Source of the DNA: Pseudorhodoferax soli
GTDB taxonomy: Bacteria; Pseudomonadota; Gammaproteobacteria; Burkholderiales; Burkholderiaceae_C
DNA: 64,000 bases
Direction of reading: 5' to 3'
Assembly: GCF_003337555.1 (NCBI RefSeq)
Contig: NZ_QPJK01000001.1
Location: 620,001 to 684,000, forward strand
Part shown: positions 1 to 7,642 of the stretch, in pieces
Layout: each line of letters begins with the position of its first letter
Numbering within the stretch: position 1 is the stretch's first letter
Program-made: the position numbers and the translations under genes
The notes under the pieces: model-generated
The model's database searches: none
The model's input: only the letters and a program-made list of their open reading frames with translations
Told to the model about the DNA's origin: nothing

Positions 1-41
1 CCAGCGCGGCCGGCAGCCTGACAAATGGACCCGCCGGCAAC

Positions 42-66
42 AAAAAACCCCGCACGCGGCGGGGTT
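42..66 (-). terminator. Rho-independent terminator of the desaturase gene
   Basis: On the minus strand an 8-bp GC-rich stem (AACCCCGC / GCGGGGTT) with a 5-nt loop is followed by a run of six T. It lies 18 bases past the desaturase stop codon, so it should end that transcript. Confidence 0.85.
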
Positions 67-84
67 CTTGGGAGCGGGCAGCCC

Positions 85-1299
85 TCAAACGTGGGCAGAA
101 CGCAGGCGGACGGAAAAGTCCTGCAGCGCCTGGATGCCGCTGCTCTCGGCGCGGTGGCACCAGGCTTGCAGGTTGGCGGTCAACTGCTCGCGCGTCAGCG
201 AAGTCGACAGCCACATCTGGCGCAATTCCTCGCGCATGGTGACCATCTTGTCGAGCACCGGGTGCGCGGCCCGCGCCTCGGCGATCTTGGGCTGGACCGA
301 TGCCGGCACACGTTCGTCGTCGCGGTGCAACCAGCGGCGGGCAGCCACCAGCACCGAAGCGTCGGCCTGCTTGGCCTTGAGCGCGGCGATCTCATCCTGG
401 CAGGTGCGCTTGAGTTCGCGCGCATAGCCGGCCATGACTTCGTAGCGGTGGGCAATCAGGGCCTCGAGCGTCTTCTCGTCGGCAACCGGCTTGATCTGGC
501 CGAGTTGCAGGCGCGGCGGCGTCTTCTTGACCTTGGCCAGGCCGACACGCTGCATCATGCTGATGTACATCCAGCCCACATCGAACTCGTAGGGCTTGAC
601 CGAAAACTTGGCCGAGGTCGGGTAGGTATGGTGGTTGTTGTGCAACTCCTCACCGCCGATGATGATGCCCCAGGGCGAGATGTTGGTGCTCGCGTCCGGT
701 GCCTCGAAGTTGCGGTAACCCCAGTAGTGGCCGATGCCGTTGACGACGCCTGCCGCCCAGAACGGAATCCAGACCATCTGGACGGCCCAGACAACCAGGC
801 CGGCCGCACCGAACAGCGCCAGGTTCAAGATCAGCATGAGGCCCACACCCTGCCAGCTGTAACGCGAGTACAGGTTGCGCTCGATCCAGTCGTTGGGGCA
901 ACCCAGGCTGAACTTGTTGATGGTTTCCTGGTTGTTGGTTTCCGCGCGGTACAGCTCGGCACCCTTCCAGAACACGGTCTCGATGCCGTGGGCATGCGGG
1001 CTGTGCGGGTCGTCCGAGGTTTCGCACTTGGCGTGGTGCTTGCGGTGTACGGCCACCCATTCCCTGGTGACCTGTCCCGTCGCCAGCCAGAGCCAGAAAC
1101 GGAAGAAGTGCGCAGGCAGCCAATGCAGATCCATTGCACGGTGCGCCTGGTGGCGGTGCAGATAGATCGTCACGCTGGCGATCGTGATATGCGTTGTGAG
1201 CAGTGCATACAAAACGATCTGCCACCAGGAAAAGCCCAGCAGGCCATTGGCGAGCCAGTCCACGGTAGCGTTCAGCACGGCCCAATCGGGTAGCAACAT
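85..1299 (-). CDS. Membrane fatty-acid (acyl-CoA type) delta-9 desaturase
   Basis: Integral-membrane di-iron desaturase that introduces a double bond into a saturated acyl chain. The three histidine boxes of the OLE1/DesC family are visible: HRHQAH (about residues 48-53), HRKHH (85-89) and HNNHH (about 219-223), between hydrophobic segments. The protein is 404 residues. The last roughly 120 residues form a charged, probably helical tail that many shorter bacterial desaturases lack; its role is unknown. I chose the ATG at 1299 because GGAGAAGGGG lies about 8 nt upstream. An in-frame ATG 14 codons earlier lacks a comparable site. The gene is followed by a strong terminator and appears monocistronic. 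Family assignment is firm; substrate (acyl-CoA or phospholipid acyl chain) is inferred. Confidence 0.9.
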   Translation of the reverse strand: MLLPDWAVLNATVDWLANGLLGFSWWQIVLYALLTTHITIASVTIYLHRHQAHRAMDLHWLPAHFFRFWLWLATGQVTREWVAVHRKHHAKCETSDDPHSPHAHGIETVFWKGAELYRAETNNQETINKFSLGCPNDWIERNLYSRYSWQGVGLMLILNLALFGAAGLVVWAVQMVWIPFWAAGVVNGIGHYWGYRNFEAPDASTNISPWGIIIGGEELHNNHHTYPTSAKFSVKPYEFDVGWMYISMMQRVGLAKVKKTPPRLQLGQIKPVADEKTLEALIAHRYEVMAGYARELKRTCQDEIAALKAKQADASVLVAARRWLHRDDERVPASVQPKIAEARAAHPVLDKMVTMREELRQMWLSTSLTREQLTANLQAWCHRAESSGIQALQDFSVRLRSAHV

Positions 1300-1421
1300 A
1301 TAGGTATCAGCCCCTTCTCCGTTTTCCGCAGGCGCGCACATAGCACAGATGGCACAGCGCAGAAACCGGCTATTGTAGGATGCTGCCCCGTTTTGGCCTA
1401 TGGCGTCGAAACAACCTTTTC

Positions 1422-2690
1422 TCAGGCTTGTCTTTGCCAGATGGCGGCGAAGAAGCCGTCAGTGGCATGCCGGTGCGGCCACAGGCGCAGGAACCGGCCG
1501 TCTTCCCCAGCGCACAGGCCGTCCGCTCCGGCCACCTTCAAGCGCTCCAGCTCCGCAGCGACCGGCACGGCCACAAACGTCGGCTGTGCGGCCGAGAACG
1601 CTGTGGCGATGGCCTCGTTCTCCTGCGCGAGCAGGCTGCAGGTGGCGTAGACCAGCCGCCCGCCCGGCTTCAGCAGCCGCGCCGCACTCTGCAGCACGGC
1701 CAGCTGGAGGGTGGCCAGCGCATCGATGGCGGCCTGGTTCTGGCGCCACTTGAGATCAGGGTGGCGGCGCAGCGTGCCGGTGCCGCTGCATGGGGCATCG
1801 ACCAGCACGCGGTCCATCTTGCCCGCCAGGCGCTTGATGCGCTCGTCGCGCTCGTGCGCAATCGCGACCGGGTGCACGTTCGACAGGCCGCTGCGGCCCA
1901 GGCGAGGCTTGAGCGCATCGAGCCGATGCGCCGAGGTGTCGAAGGCGTAGAGCCGGCCGGTGTTGCGCATGCCGGCGCCGATGGCCAGTGTCTTGCCGCC
2001 AGCGCCAGCGCAGAAGTCGGTCACCATCTCGCCGCGACGGGCATCGAGCAACAGCGCGAGCAGCTGCGAACCTTCATCCTGCACCTCGACGGCACCGCGC
2101 GTGAACGCGTCCGCGCGGTTCAGCGACGGCTTGCCCTGCACACGCAGGCCCCAGGGCGAGTGCGGCGTGGGCTGGGACTCGATGCCGGCAGCCTTGAGCT
2201 CCTGCTGCACCTCGGCGCGCTTGGCGCTGAGCTGGTTCACGCGCAGGTCCAGCGGCGCCGGACCCAGCAAGCTGTCGGCCAGCGGCCAGAAATCCTGGCC
2301 CAGCTGCGCGCGCAGCGGCTGCACCAGCCATTCGGGCAGGTTGTGGCGATGGCGCTCCAGCAGGTCGGACGGAGCCACTGCATCGCACTGCTGCAGCCAC
2401 TCCTTCTCCTGTGGCGTCAGCGCAGAGAACAGGAAGTCGCGCGGCCCGCCGAAGCCCAGGATGGCCAGGCGGCGCTCGCGCGGGCCCGAGCCCGAGGGTG
2501 CGAAATGCTCGTACTGCAGCTTGCGGCGCAGCACGGCGAACAAGGTGTCGCTGAGCGTGGCGCGCTCGCGCGGGCCCAGGCCACGGTGGGCGCGGAAGAA
2601 GCGCGCCGCCACGGCGTCGGCGGGATGGTCGAAGACCAGCGCCTCGCGCACGAGCTCGGCGCAGGCGTCCAGAACAGCTTTGGGATGCAT
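1422..2690 (-). CDS. RsmB/NOP-family RNA (cytosine-5) methyltransferase
   Basis: Predicted SAM-dependent methyltransferase making 5-methylcytosine in rRNA or tRNA. The C-terminal Rossmann domain shows the SAM loop FCAGAGGKT, motif IV DAPCSGTG with one catalytic cysteine, and motif VI ATCSLL with the second cysteine, which is the two-cysteine arrangement of this family. The roughly 200-residue N-terminal part resembles the RsmB RNA-binding region, but I cannot confirm a full NusB domain, so I do not name it rsmB. It starts 13 nt downstream of purN and is probably co-transcribed with it. Length 422 residues, normal for the family. RNA target unknown. Confidence 0.87.
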   Translation of the reverse strand: MHPKAVLDACAELVREALVFDHPADAVAARFFRAHRGLGPRERATLSDTLFAVLRRKLQYEHFAPSGSGPRERRLAILGFGGPRDFLFSALTPQEKEWLQQCDAVAPSDLLERHRHNLPEWLVQPLRAQLGQDFWPLADSLLGPAPLDLRVNQLSAKRAEVQQELKAAGIESQPTPHSPWGLRVQGKPSLNRADAFTRGAVEVQDEGSQLLALLLDARRGEMVTDFCAGAGGKTLAIGAGMRNTGRLYAFDTSAHRLDALKPRLGRSGLSNVHPVAIAHERDERIKRLAGKMDRVLVDAPCSGTGTLRRHPDLKWRQNQAAIDALATLQLAVLQSAARLLKPGGRLVYATCSLLAQENEAIATAFSAAQPTFVAVPVAAELERLKVAGADGLCAGEDGRFLRLWPHRHATDGFFAAIWQRQA

Positions 2691-2703
2691 GGTGCGATTG
2701 TCC

Positions 2704-3297
2704 TCAGGCAGCGGTCAGCAGGCGCTCGATCACGCGCGGGTACATGCGGTGTTCCTGTGCCAGCACGCGGGCCGACAGGGCGGCCTCGTCGTCGCCGGGC
2801 AGCACAGGCACCACCACCTGGTCGAGGATGGGGCCATGGTCCAACTCTTCGGTCACGCGGTGCACAGTGGCGCCGGCCACGCGGCAACCGGCCTCGATCG
2901 CGCGCCGGTGCGTGTGCAGGCCGGGGAAGGCCGGCAGCAGCGAGGGATGGATGTTGACGAGCCGGCCGGCATAGTGGCGCACGAAACCCGGCGTCAGGAT
3001 GCGCATGAAGCCCGCGAGCAGCACGAGCTCGGGCGCATGCGCGTCGATGGCATCGGCCAGGGCGGCGTCGAAGGCGCCACGCGGGTCGGCCGCCTGGGCA
3101 AAGGCCCGGTGGTCGACGGCCGCGGTCGGCACGCCCAGGGCGCGTGCACGCGCCAGGCCGGCGCAATCGGGACGGTTGCTCAACACGGCGGCCACGCGGG
3201 CTTGCAGGCGGCCGGGCCAGTCGCGCTGCTGCGCGGTACGCACGATGGCTTCCATGTTGGAGCCACCGCCGGAAATCAGGATCACAAGGTTCTTCAT
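2704..3297 (-). CDS. purN: Phosphoribosylglycinamide formyltransferase
   Basis: Cytosolic GAR transformylase of purine biosynthesis, transferring a formyl group from 10-formyl-tetrahydrofolate to GAR. The N-terminal phosphate loop reads ISGGGSNME, the active-site segment is NIHPSLLPAFPG (catalytic Asn and His), and the later LDHGPIL carries the catalytic Asp. At 197 residues it is close to the usual length. It precedes the RNA methyltransferase gene on the same strand and diverges from the acyl-CoA dehydrogenase gene across a 109-bp gap. Confidence 0.95.
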   Translation of the reverse strand: MKNLVILISGGGSNMEAIVRTAQQRDWPGRLQARVAAVLSNRPDCAGLARARALGVPTAAVDHRAFAQAADPRGAFDAALADAIDAHAPELVLLAGFMRILTPGFVRHYAGRLVNIHPSLLPAFPGLHTHRRAIEAGCRVAGATVHRVTEELDHGPILDQVVVPVLPGDDEAALSARVLAQEHRMYPRVIERLLTAA

Positions 3298-3406
3298 CAG
3301 CGCGCGGGATTATCCCCACACGCAGGTGACAACCCAAAGCGCACGGTCGTGCTACAAAGCTGCGGGCCGTCGTTGGACGGCTTGCGACGACCCACAGGAG
3401 ACCACC

Positions 3407-4585
3407 ATGGATTTGGCTTTCACAGCCGAAGAGCAACAGTTCCGGGAGGAGGTGCGCGATTGGGTGCGCGCCAACCTGCCCCAGGACATTGCCTACAAGG
3501 TACACAACGCGCTGCACCAGACGCGTGACGATATGCAGCGCTGGGCCAAGATCCTGGGCAGCAAGGGCTGGCTGGGCTATGGCTGGCCCACGCAGTTCGG
3601 CGGCCCCGGCTGGAGTGCCGTGCAAAAACACCTGTTCGAAGAGGAATGTGCTTTGGCCGGCGCACCGCGCATCGTGCCGTTCGGGCCCGTCATGGTGGCC
3701 CCGGTGATCATGGCCTTCGGCACGCCCGAGCAGCACAAGCGCTTCCTGCCCGGCATTGCCAGCGGTGAAGTCTGGTGGAGCCAGGGCTACAGCGAGCCGG
3801 GCTCGGGCTCGGACCTGGCCTCGGTCAAGACCCGCGCCGTGCGCCAAGGCGACAAGTACATCGCCAATGGCCAGAAGACCTGGACCACGCTGGGCCAGTA
3901 CGGCGAGTGGATCTTTTGCCTGGTGCGCACCAGCACGGAAGGCAAGCCGCAGACCGGCATCAGCTTCCTGCTGATCGACATGAAGAGCCCCGGCATCACG
4001 GTGCGGCCCATCATCATGCTGGACGGCGGCCATGAGGTGAACGAGGTGTTCTTCGACAACGTCGAGGTGCCCGTGGAGAACCTGGTCGGCGAGGAGAACA
4101 AGGGCTGGACCTACGCCAAGCACCTGCTGAGCCACGAGCGCACCAACATCGCCGACGTGAACCGCGCCAAGCGCGAGCTCGAGCGCCTCAAGCGCATCGC
4201 CAAGGCAGAGGGCGTCTACGACGACATCCGCTTCCGCGACGAGATCGCCAAGCTCGAGGTCGACGTGGTGGCCCTGGAAATGATGGTGCTGCGCGTACTG
4301 TCGGCCGAGAAGTCGGGCAAGAACCCGCTCGACGTGGCCGGCCTGCTCAAGATCAAGGGCAGCGAGATCCAGCAGCGCTACAGCGAACTCATGATGCTGG
4401 CCGCCGGCCCGTACAGCCTGCCCTTCATCCAGGAGGCCATGGAAGCCGGCTGGCAGGGCGACTACGTGGGCGCTGCGCACTGCGCGCCGCTGGCTGCCAC
4501 CTACTTCAACATGCGCAAGACCACGATCTACGGCGGATCGAACGAGGTCCAGCGCAACATCGTCGCCCAGACTGTGCTGGGTTGA
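3407..4585 (+). CDS. Acyl-CoA dehydrogenase, PimC-like (large-subunit type)
   Basis: FAD-dependent acyl-CoA dehydrogenase of 392 residues with the normal N-terminal helical, middle beta and C-terminal helical layout. Visible signatures are the flavin-binding stretch around GYSEPGSGSDLAS and the C-terminal GGSNEVQRNIVAQ. The ATG at 3407 follows ACAGGAG at optimal distance; a longer open frame upstream has no initiation signal. It is followed 13 nt later by a second acyl-CoA dehydrogenase gene. Such paired genes often encode unlike subunits of one enzyme, as with pimeloyl-CoA dehydrogenase PimC/PimD. The substrate could be a dicarboxyl-CoA, a steroid side chain or another acyl-CoA. Confidence 0.88.
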   Translation: MDLAFTAEEQQFREEVRDWVRANLPQDIAYKVHNALHQTRDDMQRWAKILGSKGWLGYGWPTQFGGPGWSAVQKHLFEEECALAGAPRIVPFGPVMVAPVIMAFGTPEQHKRFLPGIASGEVWWSQGYSEPGSGSDLASVKTRAVRQGDKYIANGQKTWTTLGQYGEWIFCLVRTSTEGKPQTGISFLLIDMKSPGITVRPIIMLDGGHEVNEVFFDNVEVPVENLVGEENKGWTYAKHLLSHERTNIADVNRAKRELERLKRIAKAEGVYDDIRFRDEIAKLEVDVVALEMMVLRVLSAEKSGKNPLDVAGLLKIKGSEIQQRYSELMMLAAGPYSLPFIQEAMEAGWQGDYVGAAHCAPLAATYFNMRKTTIYGGSNEVQRNIVAQTVLG

Positions 4586-4598
4586 GCAGGAGACGCGA

Positions 4599-5714
4599 AT
4601 GGACTTCAACTTCAGCGACGACCAGGAACAGCTGCGCGATGCCGTGCGCAAATGGGTCGACAAGGGCTATGGCTTCGAACACCGCCGCGGCCTGGTCAAG
4701 GCAGGCGGCTTCTCGCGCGAGGCCTACGGGGAACTGGCCGGCCTGGGCCTGACCGGCCTGTACGTGGCCGAGGAACATGGCGGCATGGGCATGGGCCCGG
4801 TCGACGCCATGGTGGCCCTGGAAGAACTGGGCCGCGGCATCGTGCTCGAGCCGCTGGGCCAGACCCTGATCGCCAGCGGCGTGCTGTCCGGCTATGCCGA
4901 CGACGCGCTCAAGGCCACGTGGCTGCCGCGCCTGGCCGCCGGCGAAGCCCTCGTGGTTCTGGCCTACCAGGAGCGCGCCGCGCGCTACCGCCTCGACCGG
5001 TGCGCCGCCACGGCCACCAAGGCCGGTGCTGGCTGGACCGTCTCGGGCCACAAGAGCGTGGTGCCGGCGGGTGACCAGGTCGACGCGCTGCTGGTGCCGG
5101 CCACCGTGGACGGCAAGATCGCGCTGTTCCTGGTCGAACGTGCCGCCTCGGGCGTGGCCACACGCGGCTACGTCACGCAGGATGGCTCGCGCGCCGCCGA
5201 GGTCGATTTGCAGCAGGCACCTGCCACGCTCGTGACCGCCGACGGCCTCACAGCCTTGGAGCATGCGGTGGACATCGGCATCGCCGCGCTGTGCGCCGAG
5301 GCCGTGGGCGCCATCGACAAGACCATGGAGATCACGGCGGAATACCTGAACACGCGCAAGCAGTTCGGCGTGGTGATCGGCAGCTTCCAGGCCCTGCGCC
5401 ACCGCATGGCCGACATGAAGATGCAGCAGGAACTGGCGCGCTCGATGAGCTACTACGCCACGCTCAAGCTCCATGCCCCGGCCGAGGAACGCCGCCGCGC
5501 CATGGCGCGTGCCAAGTACCAGCTGGGCCAATCCCTGCGGTTTGTCGGCCAGAACTCGGTGCAGCTGCACGGCGGCATCGGGGTGACCGACGAGTACGTG
5601 GGCAGCCACTACTTCAAGCGGCTCACGCAGATGGAGATCCTGTTCGGCGACACCCTGCACCACCTGGGCGAGGTCTCGGCTCGCATGCAGGACAAGGCTG
5701 GCGTGTTCGCCTGA
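4599..5714 (+). CDS. Acyl-CoA dehydrogenase, PimD-like (small-subunit type)
   Basis: Second acyl-CoA dehydrogenase (371 residues), presumably partner of the preceding one. The N-terminus MDFNFSDDQEQLRDAV and the conserved HGGIGVTDEY near the C-terminus fit the PimD/FadE group; the central segment is more divergent and gapped than in the PimC-like partner. An AGGAGACG ribosome site precedes the ATG. Spacing of 13 nt and a shared downstream terminator indicate a two-gene operon. Which subunit holds the catalytic base cannot be settled from sequence alone. Confidence 0.87.
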   Translation: MDFNFSDDQEQLRDAVRKWVDKGYGFEHRRGLVKAGGFSREAYGELAGLGLTGLYVAEEHGGMGMGPVDAMVALEELGRGIVLEPLGQTLIASGVLSGYADDALKATWLPRLAAGEALVVLAYQERAARYRLDRCAATATKAGAGWTVSGHKSVVPAGDQVDALLVPATVDGKIALFLVERAASGVATRGYVTQDGSRAAEVDLQQAPATLVTADGLTALEHAVDIGIAALCAEAVGAIDKTMEITAEYLNTRKQFGVVIGSFQALRHRMADMKMQQELARSMSYYATLKLHAPAEERRRAMARAKYQLGQSLRFVGQNSVQLHGGIGVTDEYVGSHYFKRLTQMEILFGDTLHHLGEVSARMQDKAGVFA

Positions 5715-5737
5715 AGCGCTTGCCCCTCAGAAAGAAG

Positions 5738-5762
5738 AAGCCCCGCAGTGCGGGGCTTTTTT
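5738..5762. terminator. Bidirectional terminator between pimD-like and HNH genes
   Basis: A GCCCCGC / GCGGGGC stem (5740-5756, 3-nt loop) is followed on the plus strand by six T, and on the minus strand by TTCTTCTTTCT. It sits between two convergent genes and can serve both. Confidence 0.85.
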
Positions 5763-6319
5763 CATACGAGGAGCCGAGACGACCTGGGCACATGCGCCAT
5801 CAGGAACTCCATCTGGTCCGCCAGGATGCGGCGGTTGCGCAGGATGAAGTCTTCCCACAGGCTGGGCACATAGGGTGCGTACAGCAGCGGCATGCGCGCC
5901 TGCTCGGGCGTGCGGTTGCTCTTGCGGTGGTTGCAACTGCGGCACGCCGTGACCACGTTCATCCAGTGGTCCTGCCCCTTCTGGGCCAGCGGCACGATGT
6001 GCTCGCGCGTGAGGGCATCCTCCGGCACATGCTGCCCGCAGTAGGCGCAGACGTTGCGGTCGCGCGCAAACAGCTTGCTGTTGGTCAGGGCCGGACGTGC
6101 GCGAAACGGGTTGACCCCCGGCACGCCCTTGGTGCCGATGATGCTGCTGACGGCGATCTTCGATTGCAGGCCCGTGACGGCGTTGTGGCCGCCGCGGAAC
6201 ACCGCGACCTCCGCGCCGGACTCCCAGCGCACCTCGTCGGCGGCGTAGTGCAGCACCGCCTGTTCCAGCGTGATCCAGGATTGGGGCAGGCCCTGCCCCG
6301 ACAGCTTCAAGACCTTCAA
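5762..6319 (-). CDS. HNH endonuclease family protein (TTG start)
   Basis: A 185-residue HNH protein. CAYCGQH, then REHIVPLAQKGQDHW, then CRSCNHRKSN give the Cys-x2-Cys, His-containing beta-beta-alpha-metal core and second Cys-x2-Cys of HNH_5-type nucleases. The N-terminal 80 residues are conserved-looking but of unknown role. I place the start at a TTG (6319) because GGAGG lies six bases upstream of it; the ATG eight codons earlier has no ribosome site and the family usually begins at this point. Not associated with phage or restriction genes here, so a housekeeping role is likely, but the function is unknown. Confidence 0.85.
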   Translation of the reverse strand: MKVLKLSGQGLPQSWITLEQAVLHYAADEVRWESGAEVAVFRGGHNAVTGLQSKIAVSSIIGTKGVPGVNPFRARPALTNSKLFARDRNVCAYCGQHVPEDALTREHIVPLAQKGQDHWMNVVTACRSCNHRKSNRTPEQARMPLLYAPYVPSLWEDFILRNRRILADQMEFLMAHVPRSSRLLV

Positions 6320-6493
6320 ATGACGCCTCCAGCTAGCGTGCATGCGCACGGACACGGAATCGCAAAACATCCAGGCTGCGCGCACCACTTGGCATTGGTG
6401 CGCCGCGTCACAATATACAGGGTTCGCGTGGCCAGGATATGACGGGCGCCGCCGGGGGCATGCCTTTGGCGCTATGAAAAAGACAACGACACC

Positions 6494-7537
6494 ATGAAGA
6501 TCTTCCGCGGCTTCCACTACCGGGGCATCGCACCGGCGTGCGCGCTGACCATTGGCAACTTCGACGGCGTGCACCGCGGCCACCAGGCCATGCTGGCGCT
6601 GCTGCGCAACGAGGCCCAGCACCGTGGCGTGGAAAGCTGTGTGATGAGCTTCGAGCCGCACCCGCGCGACTACTTCGCGCAGGCGACCGGCAAGCCCGAG
6701 ATCGCACCCGCGCGCATCGGCACGCTGCGCGACAAGCTGACCGAACTGGCCCGCTGCGGCGTGAACCAGACCATCGTGCTGCCCTTTCGCGCCGCATTGG
6801 CCAGCCAGAGCCCCGAGTCCTTCATCCAGGATGTGCTGGTCGCCGGCCTGAACGTGCGCTACGTGCTGGTGGGGGACGATTTCCGCTTCGGCGCCAAGCG
6901 CGCCGGCGACTACGCCATGCTGGCTGCGGCCGGCAGTGCCATGGGCTTCGAGGTGGCGCGCATGAACAGCTACGAAGTCTCGCTGCCCGACCCCGCGGCC
7001 CAGGGCGGCCGGCGCAGCGTGCGCGTCTCGAGCTCGGCCGTGCGCGAGGCGTTGGGCCAGGGCCGCATGGACGACGCGGCGCGCCTGCTGGGCCGGCCCT
7101 ACAGCATCAGCGGCCATGTGGTGCGCGGCCGCCAGCTGGGCCGCGAGCTCGGGTTCCGCACCATCAACATGCGCTTCTCCCACTGGAAACCGGCCGCCTC
7201 GGGCATCTTCGTGGTCGGGGTGCACGGCCTGGCGGAGCAGCCGCTGGCCGGTGTCGCCAACCTGGGCGTGCGCCCTTCGCTGGACCCGAACGACGTCAAC
7301 GGCGGCCGTGTGCTGCTGGAGACGCACTGCCTGGACTGGCCCGCCAGCCTGGGGCCAGAGGGGGGCTACGGTAAGATCGTGCGCGTGGAACTGCTGCACA
7401 AACTGCACGACGAGCTGAAGTACGACAGCCTGGATGCCCTCACGACCGGCATCAACAGGGACTGCGACGACGCCCGTGCCTGGCTGGCGGCCGGCCATGC
7501 GCAGACGCGCCGCCAGACCACGCGCGACCGAATTTAG
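6494..7537 (+). CDS. ribF: Bifunctional riboflavin kinase / FAD synthetase
   Basis: Converts riboflavin to FMN and FMN to FAD. The N-terminal nucleotidyltransferase domain begins with TIGNFDGVHRGHQAML (about residues 16-31), and the C-terminal riboflavin-kinase domain (about 188-330) contains LGFRTINM, a variant of the usual GFPTAN loop. At 347 residues it is slightly longer than typical because of an extra segment near residues 165-185. First gene of the common ribF-ileS-lspA order. It diverges from the HNH gene over 174 bp. Confidence 0.95.
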   Translation: MKIFRGFHYRGIAPACALTIGNFDGVHRGHQAMLALLRNEAQHRGVESCVMSFEPHPRDYFAQATGKPEIAPARIGTLRDKLTELARCGVNQTIVLPFRAALASQSPESFIQDVLVAGLNVRYVLVGDDFRFGAKRAGDYAMLAAAGSAMGFEVARMNSYEVSLPDPAAQGGRRSVRVSSSAVREALGQGRMDDAARLLGRPYSISGHVVRGRQLGRELGFRTINMRFSHWKPAASGIFVVGVHGLAEQPLAGVANLGVRPSLDPNDVNGGRVLLETHCLDWPASLGPEGGYGKIVRVELLHKLHDELKYDSLDALTTGINRDCDDARAWLAAGHAQTRRQTTRDRI

Positions 7538-7565
7538 CCGCCCGGCTTCCGCGCTCGCGCGTGCT

Positions 7566-7582
7566 CCCGGTTGCCAACCGGG
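7566..7582 (+). other. Intergenic hairpin in the ribF-ileS gap
   Basis: CCCGGTT-GCC-AACCGGG forms a perfect 7-bp stem with a 3-nt loop in the 105-bp gap upstream of ileS. No T-tract follows, so it is not a typical terminator. It may act as a processing or stabilising structure. Confidence 0.45.
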
Positions 7583-7642
7583 CCGCGCTTCCCCCCTCCC
7601 CACGTTCCACGGCGCCGTCGCCGACGACGCCCTGCCCGCACC

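Noticed and set aside
1-21. Possible 3' end of an upstream plus-strand gene (frame 1, stop at 19-21)
   Set aside because: Six codons are too few to support a call at the window edge.
25-1293. Long plus-strand open frame opposite the desaturase
   Set aside because: Antisense shadow of a clear desaturase; its composition is Arg/Gly/Val-rich and shows no domain.
3309-3333. TTGTCA and GATAAT on the minus strand before purN
   Set aside because: Spacer of only 12 bases is too short for a sigma-70 promoter.
6389-6419. TTGGCA and TATACA as a ribF promoter
   Set aside because: Spacer of 19 and a weak -10; not convincing.
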